From assembly GCA_006969385.1 (NCBI GenBank), contig CP030884.1, positions 310,001 through 374,000 of the forward strand: a stretch of DNA of 64,000 nucleotides, written 5' to 3'. Source of the stretch: Planctomycetaceae bacterium. GTDB taxonomy: Bacteria > Planctomycetota > Phycisphaerae > UBA1845 > UTPLA1. The stretch's first letter is position 1; every line of letters starts with the position of its first letter. The notes under the pieces are model-generated. The model did no database searches and was not told the DNA's origin. It saw only the letters and a program-made list of their open reading frames with translations. Shown here piece by piece: positions 55,961 through 64,000 of the stretch. The position numbers and the translations under genes are program-made.

Positions 55961-56734
55961 TTAGTCCTGGCTGGCAACTTGCAGCCGCACGGCGGGCGAC
56001 ATGGTGCCGCTCACGCATACCTTCTTGATGTACGTACCCTTGGACGCCGACGGCTTGATTTTGCGCAAGTGATCGACGAATGCCTTCAGGTTTTCCTTGA
56101 GATCGTCCGGCGAGAAGCTTGCCTTGCCAACGACGGCGTGCACGTTACCGCCCGCATCGTTACGGAAGTCGATCTTACCGGCGGCAAAGTCTTTCACGGC
56201 TTGCGCGACATCGGGCGTGACGGTGCCGTTCTTGGGGCTGGGCATCTTGCCCGACGGTCCGAGCGTACGACCCAAGCGACCGACCTGGCCCATGGCGCGC
56301 GGGTGCGCGATGGCCACATCGAAGTCGAGCCAGCCGTCGTTGATCTTCTTAACGAGATCGTCGATGCCCGCTTCCACGGCGCCGGCGGCCTTGGCCGCTT
56401 CGGCATCGGGGCCGTCGCAAAACGCGATAACCTTCTTGGTTTTGCCGATACCCTTGGGCAACGAAATGCTGCCGCGTACCAACTGATCGGCGTGCCGCGG
56501 ATCGATACCGAGGTGCACGACCACATTGATCGTCTGGTCGAACTTGGTGCCGCCCGTGATATCTTTCAACAGCGTAAGGCCTTCGTCGACCGGGTATTCT
56601 TTGTTGTGTTCCACCTTGTCGGACGCGGCCTTATAGCGCCGGCTCTTGCCGCGCATCGGCTTTCCGCGACGCTTGCGACCGCCACCGGCCGAGGCTTCTA
56701 TGACCGGCGCGCCGCCGGCATCATCTTTTGCCAT
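55961..56734 (-). CDS. rplA: 50S ribosomal protein L1 with N-terminal extension
   Basis: The L1 protein binds 23S rRNA at the E-site stalk. 257 residues; the standard domain starts at about residue 27 (MRGKSRRYKAASDKVEHNKE), preceded by an acidic then basic extension that ends GGGRKRRGKP. Signature parts are FDQTINVVVHLGIDPRHADQ, VIAFCDGPDAEAAKAAGA, GRLGRTLGPSGKMPSPKNGT and KASFSPDDLKENL. The ATG at 56734 has AAAGGA 6 nt upstream. The 258-bp gap to rplK upstream is unusual within this operon. Confidence 0.96.
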   Translation of the reverse strand: MAKDDAGGAPVIEASAGGGRKRRGKPMRGKSRRYKAASDKVEHNKEYPVDEGLTLLKDITGGTKFDQTINVVVHLGIDPRHADQLVRGSISLPKGIGKTKKVIAFCDGPDAEAAKAAGAVEAGIDDLVKKINDGWLDFDVAIAHPRAMGQVGRLGRTLGPSGKMPSPKNGTVTPDVAQAVKDFAAGKIDFRNDAGGNVHAVVGKASFSPDDLKENLKAFVDHLRKIKPSASKGTYIKKVCVSGTMSPAVRLQVASQD

Positions 56735-56992
56735 TTGCAATCCTTTCTTCGACTGATTCGTCTGCTACGTTTGCCGGCACGTAGTCGAGCCGTTTGGTTC
56801 GACGGCGAGGCTGATATCCGTATTGCCTCGCTTATCTTTATCTATCTTAAACGGCGGGTTCCACCCGCCTTGTCGATCTTGCTTTGCTGCGATCACTAGT
56901 TACTCGCAGCAGTTGTTGCCGTCGCGAAGCGGTAAACGCGTTCGTATGCGATCGCTCGTGTCTACCCTGTCGCGCAGCGGCAAGAAGCGCAG

Positions 56993-57424
56993 TTATCCGT
57001 CGACGAGCAGGCCCATATTGCGGGCCGTGCCGGCGATGATGCGGGCACCCGCTTTAATGTCGCCGTGACAGTTCAGATCCTTGATCTTCACCCCGGCAAT
57101 CTCTTCGAGTTGGGCTTGCGTGACCGTGCCGACCTTCTCGCGATTGGGCACGCCCGAACCCTTATCGATACCCGCGGCCTTCTTGAGCAACACGGCCGCC
57201 GGCGGGCTCTTGATGATGAAATCAAACGTGCGGTCGGCGTACACCGAAACGACGGCCGTCACCGGCATGCCGTTCAGGTCTTTGGTCTTGTCGTTGAATT
57301 GCTGCACGAACTGACCGGGATTGACACCGTACTGACCGCAGGCCGGACCGATCGGCGGCGCGGGCGTAGCCTGCCCACCGGGACCCTGCACTTTGAACAC
57401 TGCTTCGACTTTTTTCTTCGCCAC
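56993..57424 (-). CDS. rplK: 50S ribosomal protein L11
   Basis: Part of the GTPase-associated centre. 143 residues, normal length. The N-terminal domain has the proline motif GGQATPAPPIGPACGQYGVN and the C-terminal rRNA-binding domain has DFIIKSPPAAVLLKKAAGID and MGLLV at the end. The start is ATG 57424, 56 bp after the nusG stop; co-transcription is expected. Confidence 0.98.
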   Translation of the reverse strand: MAKKKVEAVFKVQGPGGQATPAPPIGPACGQYGVNPGQFVQQFNDKTKDLNGMPVTAVVSVYADRTFDFIIKSPPAAVLLKKAAGIDKGSGVPNREKVGTVTQAQLEEIAGVKIKDLNCHGDIKAGARIIAGTARNMGLLVDG

Positions 57425-57480
57425 GTTTCGAGCCTCTTAACATGCGACGCGTTCGGATGCGAACGCTGCCGGCTTGCGGA

Positions 57481-58230
57481 CTATTCCTCTTCGGTCGTCA
57501 ACTCGACCTGCCAGTATTCCAGTTCGATCGGCGTCGGTCGCCCGAAGATGGACACGATCACGCGGACCTGGCCCTTGTCGGGATACACCTCGTCGATTTC
57601 GCCTTCGAAGTTCTCGAACGGGCCTTCCTTGACCTTGATCGAATCGCCCTTCTTCATGCCGGACATGCCCGACAGGGTGGGCTGCTCGGCGGATTTTTCG
57701 ACGACCGCCAGCATCTTCTCGACATCGTGCGGTTTCATCGGAACGGGCTTGCCGTCGGACCCGATGAAATCGCCCACGCTCATGGTTTCTTTGATCATGA
57801 ACCAGATATCTTCGGGAATGCTGCCGTCATCTTCGACGGCCATTTCCACGAACACATACCCGGGGTACAGCTTCTTATCGTAAACCTTCGCCACTTTGCC
57901 GCGCATGCGCTTTTCGCGTTGCGTGGGCACCAAGATGCGATTGATGCGATCTTCGAGCCCTTCGACGCGCACCTTGCGCTCGAGCGACTTGCACACCTGA
58001 TCTTCGCGGTTGCTTGCCACCCGCAACACGTACCACTGCATACCGGGGGTAAACAGCGGCTGCGGACCTTTTTCTTCTGCAGGTGCCGACGATTCCACTG
58101 CATCAGAATCAACCGCAGCTTGCGCGCCGTCGTCGCCGCCCTCGACCGGAGCGTCACTTGCCTGCTCGTCCGTAGCAGTTGAGACGGTTTCGTCGCCGCT
58201 GTTCTCGTCTTTGCGCTCTTCGTCGGACAA
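57481..58230 (-). CDS. nusG: Transcription elongation/termination factor NusG with acidic N-terminal extension
   Basis: Binds RNA polymerase and couples it with Rho and the ribosome. The NGN domain starts at MQWYVLRVASNREDQVCKSL and contains RILVPTQREKRMRGKVAK and LYPGYVFVEM; the C-terminal KOW domain is GDSIKVKEGPFENFEGEI. Before the NGN domain are about 60 residues of Asp, Glu, Ser and Ala, absent from most NusG proteins. I chose TTG 58230, with GGAG 11 nt upstream; TTG 58254 is an alternative, and a start at the NGN Met (58041) has no ribosome binding site. Canonical position between secE and rplK. Confidence 0.94.
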   Translation of the reverse strand: MSDEERKDENSGDETVSTATDEQASDAPVEGGDDGAQAAVDSDAVESSAPAEEKGPQPLFTPGMQWYVLRVASNREDQVCKSLERKVRVEGLEDRINRILVPTQREKRMRGKVAKVYDKKLYPGYVFVEMAVEDDGSIPEDIWFMIKETMSVGDFIGSDGKPVPMKPHDVEKMLAVVEKSAEQPTLSGMSGMKKGDSIKVKEGPFENFEGEIDEVYPDKGQVRVIVSIFGRPTPIELEYWQVELTTEEE

Positions 58231-58304
58231 GGTACTTATCGCTCCGTCTTGCAATCAAAGATGCGACGGCTCACATCGCCATCGCGCCGTCGGTCATCGC
58301 CTCG

Positions 58305-58883
58305 TTACGAGCCGCCGCCGAAAATATTATTGATGATGTCCTCACCGCGCAACACGCCCAGCTTGGTAAACAGCACCAGGAAGACGATATCCACCACGAA
58401 TAACAAAATTGACATCGCCAGCAACACGAAGATGACGACCTTGGTCGAACCGATCACCTCTTTGCGCGTGGACCAGTTCACCTTTTTCATTTCGCCTTCG
58501 GTATTGATCAGGAACTCGCACACATTCTTATTGGTGCCGAGAATCTTAAAACCAATGAAGCCGGCGAGCGCCAAAATAACGACGGCGACCGCCACTTGAA
58601 TGATCAGCGTGTTCTGGCCGCTGGTGCTCAGGACCGAAAGCTTGTTCCAGATAAAGCCAACGAACCAAAGCACCAAAGCGCCGGCACCGATCGCCGTCCA
58701 CAAGCGGGTGTAGTAGCCCTGGCCCGGCTTATAGAACGCGCTGTTCGCGCCTGCGTTTTCGGTACCCGCCGATGCGGCGGCGTTGCGGCGATCATCTTTG
58801 GAAGCGTCGCTCACGCGTTTCTCCCGAGTAGCGACCGCCCCACCTGCCGATCCATCCGGGCGATCATGTCGTTTGTTGGCCAT
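58305..58883 (-). CDS. secE: Preprotein translocase subunit SecE
   Basis: Essential subunit of the SecYEG channel. 192 residues with three membrane helices (WTAIGAGALVLWFVGFIW, IIQVAVAVVILALAGFIGF, VVIFVLLAMSILLFVVDIVF). The conserved SecE core is FLINTEGEMKKVNWSTRKEV followed by the last helix. The polar N-terminus (residues 1-50) is long and repetitive in Ala, Asp and Asn. The three-helix form resembles the Escherichia coli type instead of the short one-helix type. Starts after trnW and precedes nusG by 74 bp. Confidence 0.92.
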   Translation of the reverse strand: MANKRHDRPDGSAGGAVATREKRVSDASKDDRRNAAASAGTENAGANSAFYKPGQGYYTRLWTAIGAGALVLWFVGFIWNKLSVLSTSGQNTLIIQVAVAVVILALAGFIGFKILGTNKNVCEFLINTEGEMKKVNWSTRKEVIGSTKVVIFVLLAMSILLFVVDIVFLVLFTKLGVLRGEDIINNIFGGGS

Positions 58884-58970
58884 CTTCAACCTACTTCTTT
58901 GCTAACCACCGCAGCGGTTATTCGCCGTGCCGCCGACAGCGAGCGACGGCGGTCGAACTATCGAGGCTCA

Positions 58971-59043
58971 CAGGAGTGGAGGGACTCGAACCCCCAACCG
59001 CCGGTTTTGGAAACCGGTGCTCTGCCAGTTGAGCTACACTCCT
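58971..59043 (-). tRNA. tRNA-Trp (CCA)
   Basis: A 73-nt cloverleaf on the minus strand. The acceptor stem is AGGAGTG / CACTCCT with discriminator G, the D arm GTAGCTCAACTGGCAGAGC, the anticodon loop TTCCAAA with anticodon CCA, and the T arm with GGTTCGAGTCC. The 3' CCA is not encoded. Its place between rpmG and secE is classical. Confidence 0.97.
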
Positions 59044-59078
59044 AGCTCGCAGAACCCGGCGCACACCGTTAGCGCATA

Positions 59079-59255
59079 TTACTTGCGCTTGATCTTGTGC
59101 GACGTGTGCTTGCGATCGACCTTACAAAACTTGTTCAGCCCTTCCTTGAGCTTTTCCGGAACGCCGGTCTTCACACTGATGTTGGTGCGATAGTTCAGCG
59201 CGCTGCACTCTTTGCACTGCAGCCAAACGTTTTCGCGTTTCGTTGCTTTTGCCAT
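59079..59255 (-). CDS. rpmG: 50S ribosomal protein L33
   Basis: A 58-residue ribosomal protein. It starts MAKATKRENVWLQCKECSAL and ends KVDRKHTSHKIKRK. The first zinc pair CKEC is present. The second pair, normally C-x-x-C in the zinc-binding form, reads CKVD, so one ligand is Asp or zinc binding is weaker. Position between tuf and trnW is classical. A hairpin GGGGGGCAG / CTGCCCCCC at 59312-59341 lies upstream, in the gap to tuf; it lacks a T-run and is probably a processing or attenuation site. Confidence 0.93.
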   Translation of the reverse strand: MAKATKRENVWLQCKECSALNYRTNISVKTGVPEKLKEGLNKFCKVDRKHTSHKIKRK

Positions 59256-59367
59256 AGCTCTTACTCACCTAACCAACACCGAATCGTCGGCGGGCGTTTG
59301 TAAAGTCAAGCGGGGGGCAGCCCGTTTCCGACCTGCCCCCCCGTTGATTCAATTGCACAAGCGGTGC

Positions 59368-60576
<1,209 letters not shown>

Positions 60577-60834
60577 TCCAGCAAATCCTCCGCGATCCTA
60601 ATGTCGCAACCTTTTCTTGTATTGTCCTTTCCGCGTCTTGCCGGCCGCCTCGCCGCGAGACCGAAATCGAACTCGGCCACCGATACATTTCGGTCGCCAA
60701 CAGCCTCCAACCAATTCCCTATTTGGGCCTATCGAGCCAAACGAAAGGGCTTAACTCGTACGCGGAGAACCGCGCTGGGCGTGCACAGATCTAATTCACC
60801 ACACCGCCGCGCGGGCCGATGCGGGCTGTCACAA

Positions 60835-60907
<73 letters not shown>

Positions 60908-61091
60908 ACGTCGGGACATCACCAATCGGCGATCCCTATCGAATAAATCGGGTCGCCCAGTCGGCGTCTAAACCGCGCACGTGCCACAAATAAGACCCAT
61001 GAGTATAAGCAGCATGCCGAAACCGTCAAACGTAGCGCTGCCGCCCGCCGCAGATTCTGCCACCTCGTTCGATACCCACATTAACCGCTCC

Positions 61092-62753
61092 CTACTCGCC
61101 CAAATCGTACAGCAAATACAACCCCAGCGGCCGCACTGGCCACTGCTCCAGCGCCTCCCGCTCGCCCGCGCCCAACGGTCGCCGCAACAGCCCATCGTGC
61201 GGTCGAATGAAGACGCGATGCTCGGTCGCCAGCAATGGCAGGTCTGATATTCGGCCCGTCACCGTGAACGCCCGGTCAACGTAATACGGCAACTGGGGCG
61301 GCACGATGTTGCGAAACTCGTAGTCGCCCCGCCGCTCCACGCGATAAGGGTTCTCAAACAGCACGAGCCGGTCCTCGGACCGCGTCGCGGCGTGAATTGC
61401 CCGGAAATCCGCGATTTCCTCCGTCGGGCGGTCCTGACGGGCGAATAGGTCGCTGGTGCCCTTGAATTCGTACACCAACGTAGCGGCCAGCAGCACGACC
61501 GCAGCCATCCGCGTCGCCTTTAGACCATGCCGCACGCCCGTCTGCCATATTGCGGTGATCGCCAGCGCCGCCGAGAGGGCGAAAATCGGGCCCAGGTAGA
61601 ACATCCAGTATTCGTGCCGTAGGAACTGGCGCCAGAACACCGCCAGCCAGATCGTCCCGCTGACGGCCAAAAGCCAGACACCCCAGCGGGCAAGTGCCGA
61701 GCCGTCACCCGCCTGCGACCCGCCGCGCAACAGCTTGGGCATCCCGAGCAACCCCAAGAGCAACAGGGGGGCCGTGAGGTTATCGATGGTGTAGCGCCAC
61801 CACTGCCCGCCGCCGCGACCGCCGGTCACGTCCTCGCGCTCCCCCGCCCGCGATGTGAAGATCGCCACCAAATCGGACCATCGCCCCTCCAGCCCGGCAT
61901 AGACGATGAAGGCCAACATCGACGCGAGCGCGACCAGCGCGACGCCGCAAATCACCATTGCACGCGTCCGCCGCGACCGCTCGCGCACATCCGTCGCCAG
62001 CAGATAGATACAAAACACGCCGCCGAATAAAACGCCGAACCAGTCGACCCAAATGCCGGCGATCAACCCCGTTAGCAGCAGCGCCCACAGGCCGAATATG
62101 GCAGCGTTTGAAGAGCTGGTCGCCGCCTTCTCCTCCGATTCACGCGAACCGCTCGATTCTGGTAGCCGGATATAAGCAAACAACACGGCCACCGCGCAGG
62201 CCAAGCAAATCGCTTCATGATCGACCATCCGCCCGAAATACACGCCCATCGGCAACAGCGCGTAGATCATGCCGAACACCACCGCGACGAACGTTCCCCA
62301 ACCGCGACGCATCACCCACAGCAACATCGCGAACGCGCCGATTGAAAAGACGATTGGCACCAACCGCGCCACGGCTTCGCTCTCACCGAACACGGCGAAC
62401 GCACCTGCCACCAACCACACCAAGCCGGGCGGATGCGTCGCGTAAATGCTGTACTCACCCACTGTCGGCAACGTATCGCCCACTGCGACCACCGGCATGC
62501 CGTGATGCAGCGACCACGGATAACGCAGATGATTGCGCGCCAATTGCGAAAAGAACGCGCCGTTCCAATCCTGCAATCCCCACCACGGTTCGGTCAGATC
62601 GCGCGTTAACCCAACGCCATACACAACCAATAGCAACACGACCAACCAACGCCAACACTTGGTTAGCATTGACGCGATCTCGTCGCGCGCAACAGCCGTA
62701 GCGACCGAAGTGTCTTTCGTCGATGCGTTGCTGGCTTGTTCCACAGCCGCCAT
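61092..62753 (-). CDS. GT39-type (ArnT/PMT-like) membrane glycosyltransferase
   Basis: A 553-residue polytopic membrane protein with about 11 helices. Near the N-terminus, DWNGAFFSQLARNHLRYPWS is the first large periplasmic loop where GT39/ArnT-like enzymes place the catalytic Asp-Glu; here D-W-N is kept. Further typical parts are THPPGLVWLVAGAFAVFGES and GYFGRMVDHEAICL-like loops. These enzymes transfer a sugar from a polyprenyl-phosphate carrier to lipid or protein outside the membrane. I chose the ATG at 62753; a start at 62831 would put the terminator at 62787-62816 inside the gene. Starts at 62669 are also possible. No sugar or polysaccharide genes adjoin it. Confidence 0.8.
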   Translation of the reverse strand: MAAVEQASNASTKDTSVATAVARDEIASMLTKCWRWLVVLLLVVYGVGLTRDLTEPWWGLQDWNGAFFSQLARNHLRYPWSLHHGMPVVAVGDTLPTVGEYSIYATHPPGLVWLVAGAFAVFGESEAVARLVPIVFSIGAFAMLLWVMRRGWGTFVAVVFGMIYALLPMGVYFGRMVDHEAICLACAVAVLFAYIRLPESSGSRESEEKAATSSSNAAIFGLWALLLTGLIAGIWVDWFGVLFGGVFCIYLLATDVRERSRRTRAMVICGVALVALASMLAFIVYAGLEGRWSDLVAIFTSRAGEREDVTGGRGGGQWWRYTIDNLTAPLLLLGLLGMPKLLRGGSQAGDGSALARWGVWLLAVSGTIWLAVFWRQFLRHEYWMFYLGPIFALSAALAITAIWQTGVRHGLKATRMAAVVLLAATLVYEFKGTSDLFARQDRPTEEIADFRAIHAATRSEDRLVLFENPYRVERRGDYEFRNIVPPQLPYYVDRAFTVTGRISDLPLLATEHRVFIRPHDGLLRRPLGAGEREALEQWPVRPLGLYLLYDLGE

Positions 62754-62786
62754 CCTCGGGCCGTCATCGCACAAATTCAAGCGCAC

Positions 62787-62816
62787 AAAAAAACGCCGCC
62801 CAAGCCGGACGGCGTT
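62787..62816 (-). terminator. Intrinsic terminator between secreted nuclease and glycosyltransferase genes
   Basis: On the minus strand AACGCCG-TCCGGCTTGGG-CGGCGTT is followed by six more T. It ends transcripts from the gene at 63017-64000 before the glycosyltransferase gene begins. Confidence 0.85.
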
Positions 62817-63016
62817 ACGAAAAACAGTCAAGCGAGATTTCGACTTACTGGGTCACGCGAGATGTTACCTCACTCACTCACCCACGATATTCCGGTCTCA
62901 CCCGGGTACCCGAGGTAATCCCGCACAATGTCACCCGAGATTTCTTCTCACTCGGTCACCCAACTTATTCCCCGCCATTGCAGGGAGGGGTTAGGGGAGG
63001 GTTGCGGTATCACGCG
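62817..63016. repeat. Short degenerate direct repeats
   Basis: Words like GGTCAC-CGAGAT-TTAC-TCACTC recur three times (around 62849, 62895 and 62930) with spacing of about 40 bp. A GC palindrome CATTGCAGGGAGGGGTTAGG follows near 62982, a kind of sequence seen in many bacterial intergenic regions. No gene. Confidence 0.5.
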
Positions 63017-64000
63017 CTAGTTCAACAACGCATCGACAAAGCCGGCGATGTCCGCCGCATCGTTAATGTTATCCTGATTCAAATCGCCGATAGCCCGATC
63101 CTGCGTGCTCGCGCCCATCGGATCGAGCAACAACGCCACCATCGCGGGAATGTCCGCCAAATCAACGACGTCATTCTGATCGAAATCGCCGAGCAGCGGC
63201 CCATCGACCGTCACGGTCAAGTCGTAGGTCAAATCGGCAAGGTTTATCGCGCCCGACAACATCGAATCGTCGCGCGTGAGCAAGCGCAGCGTGGCGGTGT
63301 AATCGCCGGCCGCGGCGCCGTTGCTGTCGAATGAAATCAAAGCCGTTCCCACGGAATTGGTGATGCCGCTAACCGGCACAAACGGAGCCGTCGAAAAGCG
63401 TGCGCTCGGATTGCTGTCATACGACGCGTCATAAACCTCCAACGCGACGGATTGCCCTTGTGCGAAGCCGAAATTGAACACATCGACCTCGAGTTGGCTC
63501 AAAGCATCAGGATCAACCAAGAACGACGCGACACCGCCCGTCTGCTCAGCGGCATCGCTCACCGACGGTCGAGCATGCCGCAGCACCGCCCCGTTGACGG
63601 ACGAGAAAATGTTCGGCATCGCGGCGTCATTGGTCGCGAATTGCAAGACTCCCACTGCAAATCCGTCCGTGCTCGAGTCGCGTTGAATCGTGACATTTGT
63701 CGAATTACCCGGCGTGGCAAAAAACGGACCGGTGCCCGCCGGGCTTTGATAACCATTGGGAAGCATGACGATGTTGATCGATAACGGCGTGCCCGGCGGC
63801 GAAGCGATGTTGTTAAACGTATAAGTTACTTCCGATACGCCCCCGACCAATGTTTGCGGAAATGCGACCACGCCCGTCGGCGAAAACGTCACCATCGGCG
63901 CGCTAACCGGTTCGGCCAAATCCAAGTAAACAGGCAGGTGATCCGACGACGCGACCAAGGCGTCGGCAATGGCGCTACCTTCCGGAATCGTCGGCGCATC
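63017..64000 (-). CDS. Secreted endonuclease/exonuclease/phosphatase-family protein, C-terminal part with dockerin
   Basis: The 5' end lies beyond the window; the open frame runs to 64000. The first visible part includes VASSDHLPVYLDL, whose SDH-x-P is the last catalytic motif of the EEP (DNase I-like) fold, so the missing N-terminal portion should be such a domain. About 200 residues of beta-sandwich follow (QTLVGGVSEVTYTFNNIA, NAVLRHARP-like region). The end is a dockerin type I-like pair: GDFDQNDVVDLADIPAMVAL and GDLNQDNINDAADIAGFVDA, each a calcium loop plus helix. It is probably exported; a terminator follows at 62787-62816. Confidence 0.8.
   Translation of the reverse strand, partial: DAPTIPEGSAIADALVASSDHLPVYLDLAEPVSAPMVTFSPTGVVAFPQTLVGGVSEVTYTFNNIASPPGTPLSINIVMLPNGYQSPAGTGPFFATPGNSTNVTIQRDSSTDGFAVGVLQFATNDAAMPNIFSSVNGAVLRHARPSVSDAAEQTGGVASFLVDPDALSQLEVDVFNFGFAQGQSVALEVYDASYDSNPSARFSTAPFVPVSGITNSVGTALISFDSNGAAAGDYTATLRLLTRDDSMLSGAINLADLTYDLTVTVDGPLLGDFDQNDVVDLADIPAMVALLLDPMGASTQDRAIGDLNQDNINDAADIAGFVDALLN

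Overview
This 64 kb window looks like part of a Planctomycetota chromosome, most likely close to Phycisphaerae. The evidence is composition (about 55-60% GC), large secreted proteins that carry DCNxNGxxDEC and dockerin-like calcium motifs, Hanks-type kinases with many C-terminal membrane spans, an FHA partner, a sigma factor with a zinc-finger-like tail, and zinc-ribbon membrane proteins. Species cannot be assigned from the sequence alone. No phage, insertion sequence with a transposase, integron or CRISPR array was seen. The mobile signature is instead several families of short palindromic intergenic elements.

Layout. 0.2-8.8 kb: acyl-CoA thioesterase; a leftward set with a degenerate phosphomannose-isomerase-like cupin, an NhaD-type antiporter and a tandem universal stress protein; a small membrane protein; a lipoprotein acid phosphatase; a nucleoside deaminase; SppA. 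8.9-18 kb: a leftward signalling block with a large secreted protein, a sigma factor with zinc-binding-like tail, a membrane protein, a Ser/Thr kinase and an FHA protein. 18-28.4 kb: an acidic mini-lipoprotein, an M4 metalloprotease, purF, a two-gene ABC transporter, an SDR oxidoreductase and malate dehydrogenase. 28.5-31.2 kb: a second Ser/Thr kinase, split by a frameshift at a run of eight T. 31.7-38.2 kb: a 53-residue protein, an OleC-like ligase, a MarR regulator with a CxxC thioredoxin-fold partner and its promoter/operator, an MscS channel, a globin and a gamma-carbonic-anhydrase-like protein. 39-45 kb: one giant secreted cysteine-rich mosaic protein. 45.3-53.1 kb: Fe-alcohol dehydrogenase, a lipoprotein methyltransferase, two anchored proteins of unknown function and a YdeP/FdhF-type molybdopterin oxidoreductase. 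53.8-54.1 kb: a probable selenoprotein gene. 54.7-60.9 kb: the leftward cluster trnT-tuf-rpmG-trnW-secE-nusG-rplK-rplA-rplJ-rplL. 61-64 kb: a GT39-type glycosyltransferase and the 3' end of a secreted endonuclease/phosphatase with a dockerin.

The strongest discovery is the short leftward gene at 53784-54131. An in-frame TGA at codon 14 lies exactly where the first Cys of a CxxC redox motif is expected (UTSC). It is followed 15 nt later by a perfect 8-bp hairpin with a 3-nt loop beginning with G, matching the known bacterial SECIS geometry. Conventional annotation would break this into a truncated 87-residue protein without its active site. Other observations of note are the T8 frameshift in a kinase, two unrelated classes of inverted-repeat intergenic element that share a length of about 140 bp, and a cupin enzyme relative that has lost its metal ligands.
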